NCBI GenBank assembly: GCA_963662525.1
Contig: OY759717.1
Location: 1 to 64,000, forward strand
Reading direction: 5' to 3'
Origin: CAZSDU01 sp963662525
GTDB lineage: Bacteria > Bacteroidota > Bacteroidia > Bacteroidales > FEN-979
DNA: 64,000 nucleotides
A program made the translations under genes and the position numbers. Of the stretch, positions 1-9,739 are shown in pieces (position 1 is the first letter of the stretch; each line of letters starts with the position of its first letter). The notes below the pieces were generated by a model that saw only the letters and a program-made list of their open reading frames with translations, ran no database searches and had not been told where the DNA came from.

Positions 1-2
1 AA

Positions 3-266
3 CTGGTTGAAATGGGTCGGAATAAAAGTTTTGCACTTTGCTGTGGTGCAGGGGGAGCACAAATGTTTAAAGAAGCTGAAAAAGGAAGTAAAGAAATCTT
101 TATTGAAAGGACAGAAGAAGCATTGAAAACCAAAGCTTCCATTATTGCAACAGCCTGTCCTTTTTGTATGACAATGATAACTGATGGAATTAAATACAAA
201 AATAGGGAAGAAGATATTAAAAATTACGATATTGCTGAGATTATAGCAATGGCACTTGATCTATAA
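3..266 (+). CDS. (Fe-S)-binding oxidoreductase, C-terminal part (gene enters from outside window)
   Basis: Only the last 87 codons are in the window; the frame stays open to the left edge, so the start is outside. It carries two CCG-type cysteine motifs, ALCCGAGG near the start and ACPFCMTM about 35 residues later, the pattern of the heterodisulfide-reductase/GlpC-like cysteine-rich domain that binds an Fe-S cluster. In this family the protein passes electrons between flavoproteins and the quinone pool. It ends 30 nt before an acyl-CoA dehydrogenase gene on the same strand, so the pair is likely an operon for fatty-acid beta-oxidation in which this protein accepts electrons directly or via ETF. 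The domain is clear; the exact electron partner is inferred. Confidence 0.85.
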   Translation: MVEMGRNKSFALCCGAGGAQMFKEAEKGSKEIFIERTEEALKTKASIIATACPFCMTMITDGIKYKNREEDIKNYDIAEIIAMALDL

Positions 267-296
267 TTTATTGATAATTAATTAATAAAGCAAAGC

Positions 297-2081
297 ATGG
301 AAAAAAAAAAGGTTCTGAAAAGCGGAGAATTTCTAGTTGATGAGATAGAATTCAATGATATTTTTATTCCGGAAGAATTCAATGAAGAGCAAAAGATGAT
401 CGCTCAAACCTGTCAGGATTTTCTGGAAACCGAGGTTCATCCCATCATTGATAAAATTGATACTCCGGATATTAATCTGATGAAGAATACACTGAAAAAA
501 GCCGGTGATTTAGGACTTATGGGAATTTCTTTACCTGAGGAATATGGAGGATTTGGCCAATCATTTATAACACAAATGCTTGCAGCTGAGACAATTGGCG
601 CTGGGTACTCGTTTTCAGTCGCTTTTATGGCACATACTGGAATTGGCACTTTACCTATTATGTATTATGGGACAGAGGAACAACGACAGAGATATGTTAC
701 CCGTTTAGCTACTGGTGATTTATTAGGTGCTTATTGCCTGACAGAGCCAGGTGCAGGAAGTGATGCCAATTCAGGAAAAACAACGGCTATCCTGTCAGAC
801 GATGGAAAGCATTATATTTTAAATGGCCAGAAAATGTGGATTACAAATGCCGGCTTTGCTGATATTCAGACGGTATTCGCAAAAATTGATAAAGACAGGG
901 TACTTAGTGCATTTATTGTGGAACGCAATCTACCAGGAGTAGTTGTTAACCCGGATGAACATAAAATGGGCATAAAAGGATCTTCAACGGCTCAAATTTT
1001 TTATAATGATGTCAAGGTTCCGGTTGAAAACCTGATTGGCGTCCGTGGTGAAGGGTTCAGAATTGCTTTAAGTATTCTTCATATGGGACGCATCAAGTTA
1101 GGAGCAAATGTTTTAGGAGCTTCCAAGAAGGCGATTACCGATTCTGTTAAATATGCCAACGAAAGAAGGCAATTTGGTGTATATATTTCAACATTTGGGG
1201 CCATCAAATACAAATTGGCAGAACAGGTGATCAGGACTGTTGCACTGGAATCAGCTATATATCGGTTGAGTAAAGATATAGATGACCTGATCGAAAAGAA
1301 CAAGGCTGGGGGGATAGAAAAAGGCCAGGCAAGCATTGAAGGCATCAGCCATTATGCTGTCGAAGCGGCTATTCTAAAAGTTTATGGTTCTGAAGTTCTC
1401 GATTTTGTCATAGATGAAGCGGTCCAGATTCATGGAGGAATGGGCTATTCAGCCGAAATGGCTGTTGAGCGTGGATACCGCGATTCAAGAATAAATCGAA
1501 TTTTTGAAGGAACCAATGAGATCAATAGGCTCCTGGTTGTTGATACAGCAATGAAACGGGCGATGAAAGGCGACTATGATCTTTTCGGAAAGGCAGAAAA
1601 TTTATATAAAAGTGTTTTCGATGTTGCACCAGAACCTGTTTCAACTGGATCCTATTTCCAAGAGAAATTATCTTGCATAAAAAATTTCAAGAAGATAGCC
1701 TTATTGACTATTCATGGTGCATCAAAGCATTTTGATAAAAAACTTATTCAGGAGCAGGAAGTCCTTAATAATATTTCAGAGATTATCATGGAAATCTATA
1801 TTGCGGAATCATTAATGCTCAGGGTACAGAAGCTTGAAAGCTATAAAGATCCTGACACTATAAACATATATAAAGCAATGCTCGATGTACTGGTTTATGA
1901 TGCTGCTGATAAGATCCGTAAAGCTGCTCAGGATGCCATTAACTCATTTTTAACTGGTGAACAATGGAGTGGCATTAATACAGCGATTGGTATTTTATCA
2001 AAGGTTCCTGTAATTAACATTAAGGAATCCAGGCGAAAAATTGCTGATAAATTGATTGATGATAATACATACAAATTTTAG
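297..2081 (+). CDS. acyl-CoA dehydrogenase, long form
   Basis: A 594-residue flavoprotein expected to catalyse FAD-dependent alpha,beta-dehydrogenation of acyl-CoA. The N-terminal helical domain is followed by signature 1 (AYCLTEPGAGSD, around residue 143) and signature 2 (QIHGGMGYSAEMAVERGYRD, around residue 379), with the probable catalytic Glu in IFEGTNEINR near residue 402. About 180 further residues follow the usual ~385-residue core, as in the very-long-chain/ACAD9-like forms common in Bacteroidota. The ATG at 297 gives a short N-terminal extension typical of this subgroup. It lies 30 nt downstream of the Fe-S protein gene, a conserved pairing. Substrate chain length cannot be read from the sequence. 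Confidence 0.93.
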   Translation: MEKKKVLKSGEFLVDEIEFNDIFIPEEFNEEQKMIAQTCQDFLETEVHPIIDKIDTPDINLMKNTLKKAGDLGLMGISLPEEYGGFGQSFITQMLAAETIGAGYSFSVAFMAHTGIGTLPIMYYGTEEQRQRYVTRLATGDLLGAYCLTEPGAGSDANSGKTTAILSDDGKHYILNGQKMWITNAGFADIQTVFAKIDKDRVLSAFIVERNLPGVVVNPDEHKMGIKGSSTAQIFYNDVKVPVENLIGVRGEGFRIALSILHMGRIKLGANVLGASKKAITDSVKYANERRQFGVYISTFGAIKYKLAEQVIRTVALESAIYRLSKDIDDLIEKNKAGGIEKGQASIEGISHYAVEAAILKVYGSEVLDFVIDEAVQIHGGMGYSAEMAVERGYRDSRINRIFEGTNEINRLLVVDTAMKRAMKGDYDLFGKAENLYKSVFDVAPEPVSTGSYFQEKLSCIKNFKKIALLTIHGASKHFDKKLIQEQEVLNNISEIIMEIYIAESLMLRVQKLESYKDPDTINIYKAMLDVLVYDAADKIRKAAQDAINSFLTGEQWSGINTAIGILSKVPVINIKESRRKIADKLIDDNTYKF

Positions 2082-2103
2082 CTCATCCCGTTAAACAATA
2101 CCA

Positions 2104-2925
2104 ATGCTTGATCTGATACCGAAACTATCAATCATTATATTAGCAAGAACTTCCAAGGATACTACTTCTATAGATCCTACCATGATGTACCTTGTTTTGT
2201 CCCTGATGGGTGTCTTTGTTTTTTTTCTTATATTGATTTTTCTGAGAAAGACCCTGATCCCTCTATTTAATCTTTGGTATATTGTTCTGGTTTATGGTAA
2301 ATTCAGTTTTGAATTTCTTGAATTTTTTAAAGCAAATAATCTGAGAAATCCACATAATAGTTGTATCAGGGATGAAATAACCATGCATTTTCTTGTATTT
2401 TTCAAGCATATAAAAAGCGCTGTATTTTATTCAACGAAAAATTTCCTGGAATATGGGGAAACGCCATTTCTAATATCCTATAAATTATTGGTTAAAAAGA
2501 TGGGGAACCCTGAATGTATTAATATCACAAGATTCAGTGAATCAAAAGTGAGGGTTGTAGGGTACAATGAGATATTTAATGGGATTAATATGAAATCTTT
2601 GTATTATTTCATTGATGAAAAGTTTGTTATGGGAGAATATCTTTTTTCAGATGTTCATCGTGCTGATCCTGATAATATTATTAGTATGCTTTCTGCAAAA
2701 TATCTGGATAAGAAAGAAATTATTTCTGATTGTTTTTATATCATTGATCCCTCCGGGAATAAATTGAATTATGAGAATAACGGATTTTCTGTTAATATCA
2801 GATATCTATTTTTAGGGGATGAAAGGATTAATGGAATATTAGAATCGATCTTTCTTGACGGCAACACTAGCGGACTTGGATTTCGAAAAGCCATGAAACA
2901 CGAGGAACTACTGAACCGTTTCTAA
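2104..2925 (+). CDS. conserved membrane protein of unknown function
   Basis: A 273-residue protein I do not recognise. One strong hydrophobic segment lies near residues 27-48 (MMYLVLSLMGVFVFFLILIF), followed by a basic stretch and a soluble, mixed alpha/beta C-terminal part rich in aromatic residues; it looks like a single-pass inner-membrane protein with a cytoplasmic domain. It starts 23 nt after the acyl-CoA dehydrogenase stop and may be read through from that operon. Its end overlaps the end of convergent clpC by 4 nt. The first ATG is used; a start at the MMYLV methionines would shorten the N-terminus. No catalytic motif was seen. Confidence 0.65.
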   Translation: MLDLIPKLSIIILARTSKDTTSIDPTMMYLVLSLMGVFVFFLILIFLRKTLIPLFNLWYIVLVYGKFSFEFLEFFKANNLRNPHNSCIRDEITMHFLVFFKHIKSAVFYSTKNFLEYGETPFLISYKLLVKKMGNPECINITRFSESKVRVVGYNEIFNGINMKSLYYFIDEKFVMGEYLFSDVHRADPDNIISMLSAKYLDKKEIISDCFYIIDPSGNKLNYENNGFSVNIRYLFLGDERINGILESIFLDGNTSGLGFRKAMKHEELLNRF

Positions 2926-5459
2926 TCTGTCTTATCACTGGTTGAAACCGCTATAATTATTTCCTCCTTGTCTTTGTCAAAGTCTATCGTTATCAGATCG
3001 TTAAATGATAATTTCGTCTTTATTATTTCCTCGGCAAGTGTATCTTCAATATATTTTTGAATTGCCCGCTTTAATGGTCTGGCCCCAAATTGGGCATCCC
3101 AGCCCTTTTCAGCAATAAAATCTTTGGCTTTTTCTTTAATGATTATCTGATAACCCATATTTTTTATCCTGTCATAAAGTTGTTTCAATTCAATGTCAAT
3201 GATTTTATGAATATCTTCTCTTTCGAGGGCATTGAATATAATTACGTCGTCAATTCGGTTAAGAAATTCAGGAGCAAATGCTTTTTTTAAAGCATTTTCT
3301 ATCACACCACGGGCATGTTCAGAACTGGCAGCTTCTTTTGCTGATGTTACAAAACCAACGCCTTGTCCAAAATCCTTTAATTGCCTGGAACCGATATTGG
3401 AAGTCATGATCACGATGGTGTTTTTAAAGTCAACTTTTCTGCCAAAACTATCCGTGAGCTGTCCATCATCAAGTACCTGTAGCAATAGGTGGAAAACATC
3501 AGGATGTGCTTTTTCAATCTCATCAAGTAAAACTATAGAGTAGGGGCGACGTCTGATTTTTTCAGTTAATTGACCACCTTCTTCATATCCCACATAACCC
3601 GGAGGTGCACCAATAAGCCTGGAAACGGCAAATTTTTCCATATATTCACTCATATCTATCCTTACTAAAGTATCTTCAGTATCAAATAAATACTTCGCCA
3701 ATATTTTTGCAAGATGAGTCTTTCCAACACCTGTCGGGCCTAAAAAAATAAAAGTACCAATAGGTTTATTTGGATCTTTGAGCCCCGCCCGGTTTCTCCT
3801 GATTGATCTTACAACCTTTTGAATAGCTTCCTTCTGTCCGATCACCGACTCAGCCAACTCATCTTCCATATTGAGCAAACGGTCGCTTTCATTTTTTGCA
3901 ATCCGCTGAACAGGAATTCCAGTCATCATTGCAACAACTTCAGCTACATTATCTTCCGAAACTATCTGGCGGTTAATTTTTGCATTCTCTTCCCATTTTT
4001 TCTTTTCCCGTTCAAGGCTTTCCTGCAATTTACGCTCGCTATCCCGTAAATCTGCAGCTTCTTCAAATTTCTGACTGTTTATTGCCAGCATTTTATGTTT
4101 ACGAGTTTCCTCTATTTGGTTTTCGATAGAAATGATTTCAGGAGGGACATTAATATTTGAGATATGAACACGAGCCCCAGCCTCATCAAGTGCATCAATT
4201 GCTTTATCTGGCAAATACCTATCGCTGATGTACCTGTTGGTAAGGCTTACACAGGATTTTATTGCATCCTCAGTATATTTAACAAGATGATGATCTTCAT
4301 ATTTTTCTTTGATATTATTGAGTATTTCAATAGTCTCATCTGCCGAAGTTGGATCAACAAGAACCTTTTGAAAACGGCGCTCCAACGCTCCGTCCTTTTC
4401 AATATATTGCCTGTATTCATCCAGGGTTGTTGCTCCTATGCATTGAATTTCTCCTCTGGCCAAGGCGGGTTTAAACATATTTGATGCATCCAGAGAGCCG
4501 GAAGCATTTCCTGCGCCAACAATGGTATGAATCTCATCAATAAAAAGAATTATGTTCGGATTCTTTTCAAGTTCATTAAGTACAGCCTTCATTCTTTCTT
4601 CAAACTGACCACGGTATTTTGTTCCTGCAACAAGAGAAGCAAGATCAAGAGAAACAATTCTTTTATTAAATAAAGCCCTGGAAACTTTTCTTTGTACGAT
4701 CCGCAGTGCAAGACCTTCTGCTATTGCTGATTTTCCAACACCAGGTTCTCCGATCAAGATAGGATTATTTTTCTTACGCCTGCTAAGTACCTGAGCAATC
4801 CGCTGTAATTCTTTTTCACGGCCTACAATAGGATCCAACCGACCTTCTTCAGCTGATTTTGTAATATCCCTTCCGAAATTATCAAGGACAGGAGTTTTTG
4901 ATTTTGTATCTTGCGTTTTTTTCTGACTAGTACCAAAACTTTTTGAACCTTCTTCAATATCTTCTTCATCATCGTCCTTTGGTAGGATGTCCTGTGGATC
5001 AACCTTTTTTTTGCTCTTACCGTTCGTTAATATCAGATTTAATTCATCTTTCACAACCTCATAATTAATACCAAAATTTCCAAATGTCTTGGTCACCAGG
5101 TTATTTTCATCCTTCAGTATTGCTAAAAGAAGATGTTCTGTCCCTATTAGTTCACTATTAAAAAGCTTTGCTTCAAGGTAAGTAATTTTTAAAGCCCTTT
5201 CCGCTTGCTTTATCAGGGGAAGATTTTCGGTATTATATGATTCTTCTTTATGGCTGGTAACAGCTAATTCAACTTTTTTTCGTACTTCAGAAAGGTTAGT
5301 GCCAAGGTTTCTCAAAATCCTGATTGCCAAGCCATCACCTTCTCTTAATATCCCAAGAAGAAAGTGTTCCAGCCCAATATAATCATTACCCAGACGTTGG
5401 GCTTCTTCTCGGCTATATATAAGAACGTCTTTAACACGTTGAGAAAATTTTGCTTCCAT
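2922..5459 (-). CDS. clpC: ATP-dependent Clp protease ATP-binding subunit ClpC
   Basis: A hexameric AAA+ unfoldase that feeds substrates to ClpP in the cytoplasm. From the ATG at 5459 (protein begins MEAKFSQRVKDV) the length is 845 residues, typical for ClpC. Visible in order: two Clp-N repeats (residues ~1-145), a low-complexity acidic/basic linker, the first AAA+ module with Walker A GEPGVGKS, a UVR-like coiled middle region (FEEAADLRDSERKL), the second AAA+ module with Walker A GPTGVGKT and sensor/arginine motifs, and the ClpB-type C-terminal domain. The frame stays open 34 codons upstream, but that extension lacks homology and is not used. It is divergent from gyrA with a ~270-nt gap. Confidence 0.96.
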   Translation of the reverse strand: MEAKFSQRVKDVLIYSREEAQRLGNDYIGLEHFLLGILREGDGLAIRILRNLGTNLSEVRKKVELAVTSHKEESYNTENLPLIKQAERALKITYLEAKLFNSELIGTEHLLLAILKDENNLVTKTFGNFGINYEVVKDELNLILTNGKSKKKVDPQDILPKDDDEEDIEEGSKSFGTSQKKTQDTKSKTPVLDNFGRDITKSAEEGRLDPIVGREKELQRIAQVLSRRKKNNPILIGEPGVGKSAIAEGLALRIVQRKVSRALFNKRIVSLDLASLVAGTKYRGQFEERMKAVLNELEKNPNIILFIDEIHTIVGAGNASGSLDASNMFKPALARGEIQCIGATTLDEYRQYIEKDGALERRFQKVLVDPTSADETIEILNNIKEKYEDHHLVKYTEDAIKSCVSLTNRYISDRYLPDKAIDALDEAGARVHISNINVPPEIISIENQIEETRKHKMLAINSQKFEEAADLRDSERKLQESLEREKKKWEENAKINRQIVSEDNVAEVVAMMTGIPVQRIAKNESDRLLNMEDELAESVIGQKEAIQKVVRSIRRNRAGLKDPNKPIGTFIFLGPTGVGKTHLAKILAKYLFDTEDTLVRIDMSEYMEKFAVSRLIGAPPGYVGYEEGGQLTEKIRRRPYSIVLLDEIEKAHPDVFHLLLQVLDDGQLTDSFGRKVDFKNTIVIMTSNIGSRQLKDFGQGVGFVTSAKEAASSEHARGVIENALKKAFAPEFLNRIDDVIIFNALEREDIHKIIDIELKQLYDRIKNMGYQIIIKEKAKDFIAEKGWDAQFGARPLKRAIQKYIEDTLAEEIIKTKLSFNDLITIDFDKDKEEIIIAVSTSDKTD

Positions 5460-5673
5460 AGTTACAAAAATTGCATTATTGATATAGTGGGAGGAATAAC
5501 AAAAACTGAACCATATACGAAAAACGGCATTTTGGCATCCCATTTCAAAAGTACGATTCAAATAATGTTTTTCTTCTTAAAAACCCTTAATTTATTAACA
5601 TCTCCATGTTAGTAATGGGTCGAAATTATTCGATAGAATTACATGGTTATCCAGTACTTTTTCATTACCTTCG

Positions 5674-5703
5674 TTGAATAATTAGAATAATACTATATAT
5701 CTG
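5674..5703 (+). promoter_or_regulatory. probable gyrA promoter
   Basis: TTG at 5674-5676 followed after 19 nt by TATATCTG at 5696-5703, one mismatch from the Bacteroidota -7 box TAnnTTTG. It would start transcription about 24 nt before the gyrA ATG. The rest of the 5460-5731 clpC-gyrA gap is AT-rich with no other feature seen. Confidence 0.4.
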
Positions 5704-5731
5704 AATATCAAGCATATAATTAATATTTAAA

Positions 5732-8272
5732 ATGGAAAACGGAGAAAAAATCATTCAGGTAAATATTGAGAACCAAATGAAAGTGGCCTACATTGATTAT
5801 TCAATGTCAGTCATTGTGGCAAGGGCTTTACCAGATGTGAGAGATGGCTTAAAACCGGTTCATCGCCGGGTTTTATTTGGAATGTATGAGTTGGGGCTTT
5901 TTTCGAATAGAAGTTATAAAAAATCAGCAAGAATTGTTGGAGAAGTTTTAGGAAAATATCATCCACATGGTGATACTTCAGTATATGATGCGATGGTTCG
6001 TATGGCTCAATATTGGAGTTTAAGATATCCTCTAGTTGACGGACAAGGTAACTTTGGTTCCATGGATGGTGATAGTCCGGCAGCAATGAGGTATACAGAA
6101 GCCAGGTTCAAAAAGATCGCCGAAGAGATGCTAGCAGATCTTGAAAAAGATACGGTTGACATGCGATTAAACTTTGATGACACCCTGAAAGAACCTACAG
6201 TTTTACCATCAGGAATTCCAAATCTTCTGATCAATGGAGCCTCTGGTATTGCTGTCGGTATGGCAACAAATATGGCGCCACATAATCTTTGTGAAGTTGT
6301 GGACGGGATTATTGCATATATTGATAATCGCGATATTACTGTGGCAGAAATTATGAAGTTCATTAAAGCCCCGGATTTTCCTACAGGAGGGATCATATAC
6401 GGTCATGAAGGTGTCAAGGAAGCATATGAAACAGGTCGAGGAAGAATTGTACTTCGTGGGGAAACTAAAATAGAGCAGGATGACCATGGCAGAGAAAAAA
6501 TTATCGTAACTTCTGTTCCATACCAAGTCAATAAGGCTGATATGATTAAAAAAACGGCAGACCTGGTCAATGATAAAAAGATTGAAGGCATTTCTGATAT
6601 CCGTGATGAATCTGATCGGGCAGGGGTCCGGATTGTATATGATCTTAAAAAAGAAGCAATTACGAATGTAGTTCTGAATAAGCTTTACCAGATGACTGCT
6701 CTTCAGACCTCTTTCAGTATCAACAATATTGCCCTTGTCAAAGGTCGTCCAGTTACCTTGAATTTAAAGGACCTTATTGTACATTATGTTGAACACCGAC
6801 ATGATATCGTGTTCCGGAGAACGAAGTTTGATCTTGCTGAAGCAGAAAAAAGAGCTCATATCTTGGAGGGTTTGCTGATCGCATTAGATAATCTTGATGC
6901 CGTTATTACCCTTATTCGCTCATCACAGACGCCTGATGAAGCAAGGAATGGGTTAATTGAAAATTTTAAATTGTCGGAAATTCAGGCGAGGGCAATACTT
7001 GATATGCGGTTACAACGTTTGACAGGATTGGAGCGCGAAAAGATAAAAGAGGAGTACGCTGAATTATTGAGACTAATAGCGTATTATAAAAACATCCTTG
7101 AAAATGTTACCTTGAGAATGGAGATTATCAAGAACGAACTGAGAGAGATCAAGGAGAAGTATGGGGATGAGCCTAGAACACAAATCGTTTACGCTGCATC
7201 AGATTTCAGGATAGAAGATACTATTGCTGATGAAAATGTTGTTATTACAATTTCTCATATGGGTTATATCAAGCGGACTCCCCTATCGGAATATCGCCGG
7301 CAGAATAGGGGAGGAAGAGGAGTGAAAGGATCCGATATCAGAGATGAGGATTTTTTGGAGCATTTATTTGTTGCTACAAATCATAATTATCTGTTATTTT
7401 TCACTGAAAAAGGCAAATGCTTTTGGCTCAGGGTATATGAAATCCCGGAAGGAGGTAAAACATCCAAAGGACGTGCCATTCAGAATCTGATCAATATTGA
7501 AGGGAATGATAAAGTAAGAGCATTTGTAAATATTAAAGACCTCAAGGATGAAGATTATATTAAATCAAATTTTATCATTCTTGCAACTAAAAATGGAACT
7601 ATTAAAAAGACTTCTCTTGAAGCATACTCTAGACCCAGACAAAACGGAATCAATGCAATAACCATCAATGAAGGAGATCAACTTCTCGAAGCTAAGCTTA
7701 CCAAAGGGTCTGACGAAGTTGTGCTGGCATTAAAATCAGGTAGGGCTATACGATTTAATGAAACTACAGTAAGGCCAATGGGCCGTAATGCTGCAGGAGT
7801 TAGGGGGATTCGCCTGCCCGACTCCAAAGATGAAGTAATCGGAATGATTTGTGTTTCACTTGACCGAAAATGTGAGATTCTTGTAGTATCTGAAAATGGA
7901 TATGGAAAACGATCCAACCTTGATGATTATAGAGTTACCAACCGTGGAGGGAAAGGGGTTAAAACTATTAATATTACTGATAAAACTGGAGCTTTAATTG
8001 CCATTAAAGATGTCAATGATAATGATGATCTTATGATCATTAATCGCTCGGGTGTTATTATACGAATGGCTGTATCAGATTTACGCGTTGTTGGAAGAGC
8101 AACTCAAGGGGTCAGGCTTATTAAGATTGATGAAGGAGATGCAATTGCAGCAGTGACTAAAGTTGATGTCGACGAAGGTACTGAAAGTGATCCGGATTCG
8201 ATAATTATAGATGCTGAAAACGTCAATGCAAAGACTAACCAACATGAAACTTTCTCAGAAACTGAAAATTAA
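5732..8272 (+). CDS. gyrA: DNA gyrase subunit A
   Basis: 846 residues, the usual length. The breakage-reunion domain begins with MKVAYIDYSMSVIVARALPD, and the active-site Tyr is in AAMRYTEARF near residue 121. The quinolone-determining region is visible just upstream (HPHGDTSVYDAMVRMAQ), with Ser at the QRDR position commonly mutated in resistant strains, that is, wild type by this reading. The C-terminal beta-pinwheel begins with the GyrA box-like QNRGGRG near residue 526 and contains the repeated blades that wrap DNA, which favours GyrA over ParC. The protein introduces negative supercoils together with GyrB. It is followed by the TPR gene after ~80 nt and ends in an acidic tail. Confidence 0.97.
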   Translation: MENGEKIIQVNIENQMKVAYIDYSMSVIVARALPDVRDGLKPVHRRVLFGMYELGLFSNRSYKKSARIVGEVLGKYHPHGDTSVYDAMVRMAQYWSLRYPLVDGQGNFGSMDGDSPAAMRYTEARFKKIAEEMLADLEKDTVDMRLNFDDTLKEPTVLPSGIPNLLINGASGIAVGMATNMAPHNLCEVVDGIIAYIDNRDITVAEIMKFIKAPDFPTGGIIYGHEGVKEAYETGRGRIVLRGETKIEQDDHGREKIIVTSVPYQVNKADMIKKTADLVNDKKIEGISDIRDESDRAGVRIVYDLKKEAITNVVLNKLYQMTALQTSFSINNIALVKGRPVTLNLKDLIVHYVEHRHDIVFRRTKFDLAEAEKRAHILEGLLIALDNLDAVITLIRSSQTPDEARNGLIENFKLSEIQARAILDMRLQRLTGLEREKIKEEYAELLRLIAYYKNILENVTLRMEIIKNELREIKEKYGDEPRTQIVYAASDFRIEDTIADENVVITISHMGYIKRTPLSEYRRQNRGGRGVKGSDIRDEDFLEHLFVATNHNYLLFFTEKGKCFWLRVYEIPEGGKTSKGRAIQNLINIEGNDKVRAFVNIKDLKDEDYIKSNFIILATKNGTIKKTSLEAYSRPRQNGINAITINEGDQLLEAKLTKGSDEVVLALKSGRAIRFNETTVRPMGRNAAGVRGIRLPDSKDEVIGMICVSLDRKCEILVVSENGYGKRSNLDDYRVTNRGGKGVKTINITDKTGALIAIKDVNDNDDLMIINRSGVIIRMAVSDLRVVGRATQGVRLIKIDEGDAIAAVTKVDVDEGTESDPDSIIIDAENVNAKTNQHETFSETEN

Positions 8273-8351
8273 TTTATTGCAAATGACCCAGAATTTGGGC
8301 CTTATTTTCTATATTTGCACGTCAATAAATATCAACTTTAATATCACACAA

Positions 8352-9557
8352 ATGAAAAGGGTTCTTATCAGTTCATTGCTGTTCTTAGCATTTACCTTAG
8401 CTAAAGGTCAAAGTGTTAATACTCAAACAGCTTACAATTTCCTTAAAGAGGCTACCCGTGCCAAAACCTTGGAGGATAAGCAAAAAAAACTTGCAGAAGC
8501 TAAAAAGTTTATAGATGATGCTTCTGCAAATTCTGAAACCGCTGCTGATGCCAAGACCTGGTTTTATAAATCCTTAATCTATATTAATTTATATAGAGAA
8601 ACTCCTTCAGATACCGGTTATTTCTCGACTGCCTTGTTTTCCTTTAAAAAAGCATATGAGTTTGACTCTAAGAAAAAGTTTACAGAAGAAATTCAGGTTA
8701 ATATCGATACTCTCAGACAACGTTTGTACCAGGAAGGTGTTGAGAAATTCAACGACCGCAAATATGAAGAATCAATGTTTAAAATTGAAAGGGCAGCAAA
8801 TCTGTATCAAATTGTAAACCAAACAGATACAGCCTTATTATTAATTGCTTCTGTCGCTGCTGATAGAGCAGGCAGATATGATAAAGCTCGTGATTTTTAC
8901 CTTATTGCCTTAAACGCTGGTAAAAACACACCTGAAATATATATTGGATTAACAAGTTATTACACAAAACTGAGGGATAAAACGAATGCTAATGCGATCA
9001 TGAAAAAAGGACGTGAAATGTATCCCAAAGATCAGGATCTTATTAAAGCGGAGACCAATATGTATCTGGGTTTTGGAGAAGATGAGAAAGCGCTGGAGAG
9101 GCTAAAAGTTATAACAATTTCCGACTCATTAAATCCTTCTGTTTTCTTTGTGATGGGTACTTTATACGATAAAATATTTAATGATTCCACAAAATCCGAA
9201 GAAATAAAGCGTCAAGCATTTATAAATGCAATAAGTGCATATGAAAAAGCAATTCAAATTAATGCTAAGTATTTTGATGCATACTTTAACCTTGGAGCAT
9301 TATATTTTAATACTGGTGCAGCCTATCAAAATGCAGCAAATAAATTGCCACTTGAAAAAGCGGAAGAATATAAGAAATTATCGGGAGAGGGTACACTCAA
9401 TTTTGAACTTGCCTTACCTTTCTTGATAAAAGCAAATGAACTTGAGCCAACCGATCTTAATACTTTACTTTCACTTAAGCAGATTTATTCAATTCAAGGA
9501 AAGAAAGAAAAAATCGAAGAAATAAATCAAAAAATTCTTGAATTGAAAAAGAAATAG
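8352..9557 (+). CDS. secreted tetratricopeptide-repeat protein
   Basis: From the ATG at 8352 the protein has 401 residues and a clear signal peptide (MKRVLISSLLFLAFTLAKG, cleavage near AKG-QS). An in-frame upstream extension overlapping gyrA has no signal character and is rejected. The mature protein is alpha-helical with several TPR-like units; the best is AISAYEKAIQINAKYFDAYF near the C-terminus. A periplasmic scaffold or adaptor role is likely, as for many gyrA-linked TPR proteins in Bacteroidota, but the partner is unknown. A 12-bp stem follows at 9579-9614, after which the prophage begins, so this is the last host gene on the left side. Confidence 0.85.
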   Translation: MKRVLISSLLFLAFTLAKGQSVNTQTAYNFLKEATRAKTLEDKQKKLAEAKKFIDDASANSETAADAKTWFYKSLIYINLYRETPSDTGYFSTALFSFKKAYEFDSKKKFTEEIQVNIDTLRQRLYQEGVEKFNDRKYEESMFKIERAANLYQIVNQTDTALLLIASVAADRAGRYDKARDFYLIALNAGKNTPEIYIGLTSYYTKLRDKTNANAIMKKGREMYPKDQDLIKAETNMYLGFGEDEKALERLKVITISDSLNPSVFFVMGTLYDKIFNDSTKSEEIKRQAFINAISAYEKAIQINAKYFDAYFNLGALYFNTGAAYQNAANKLPLEKAEEYKKLSGEGTLNFELALPFLIKANELEPTDLNTLLSLKQIYSIQGKKEKIEEINQKILELKKK

Positions 9558-9578
9558 GGGTTCCCTTAATTTCATTAA

Positions 9579-9614
9579 ATAAGCAAAGCCTTTCTAATTT
9601 ATGGCTTTGCTTAT
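9579..9614. terminator. stem-loop after the TPR gene
   Basis: A perfect 12-bp stem (ATAAGCAAAGCC at 9579-9590 with GGCTTTGCTTAT at 9603-9614) and a T-rich 12-nt loop, 22 nt after the TPR stop. There is no long T-tract after it, so it is a weak intrinsic terminator or RNA-protecting hairpin marking the host side of the junction. Confidence 0.6.
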
Positions 9615-9647
9615 TGACCAGATGAAATTTATTTTTACATTTTTCTT

Positions 9648-9675
9648 ATTTAACATAATATTAATTATAAGACAA
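9648..9675. other. dif-like site, left prophage junction (attL)
   Basis: ATTTAACATAA, then TATTAA, then TTATAAGACAA: an 11-6-11 layout. The first arm is identical to the XerD-binding arm of bacterial dif (reverse complement TTATGTTAAAT), and the other arm keeps the inner TTAT of a XerC arm. A 28-bp partner with an identical centre lies at 54265-54292, just before the host genes resume. What is seen is the motif and the repeat; use as an attachment site is inferred. Confidence 0.75.
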
Positions 9676-9739
9676 ATATACAAACAAACAGGGCTGATAT
9701 CCAACACGTTACAATAAAAAAAGAAAGCAATATATTTGA

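Noticed and set aside
5460..5561. 34-codon upstream extension of clpC
   Set aside because: No similarity to the Clp N-domain and no start signal; MEAKFSQRVKD at 5459 is the standard ClpC start.
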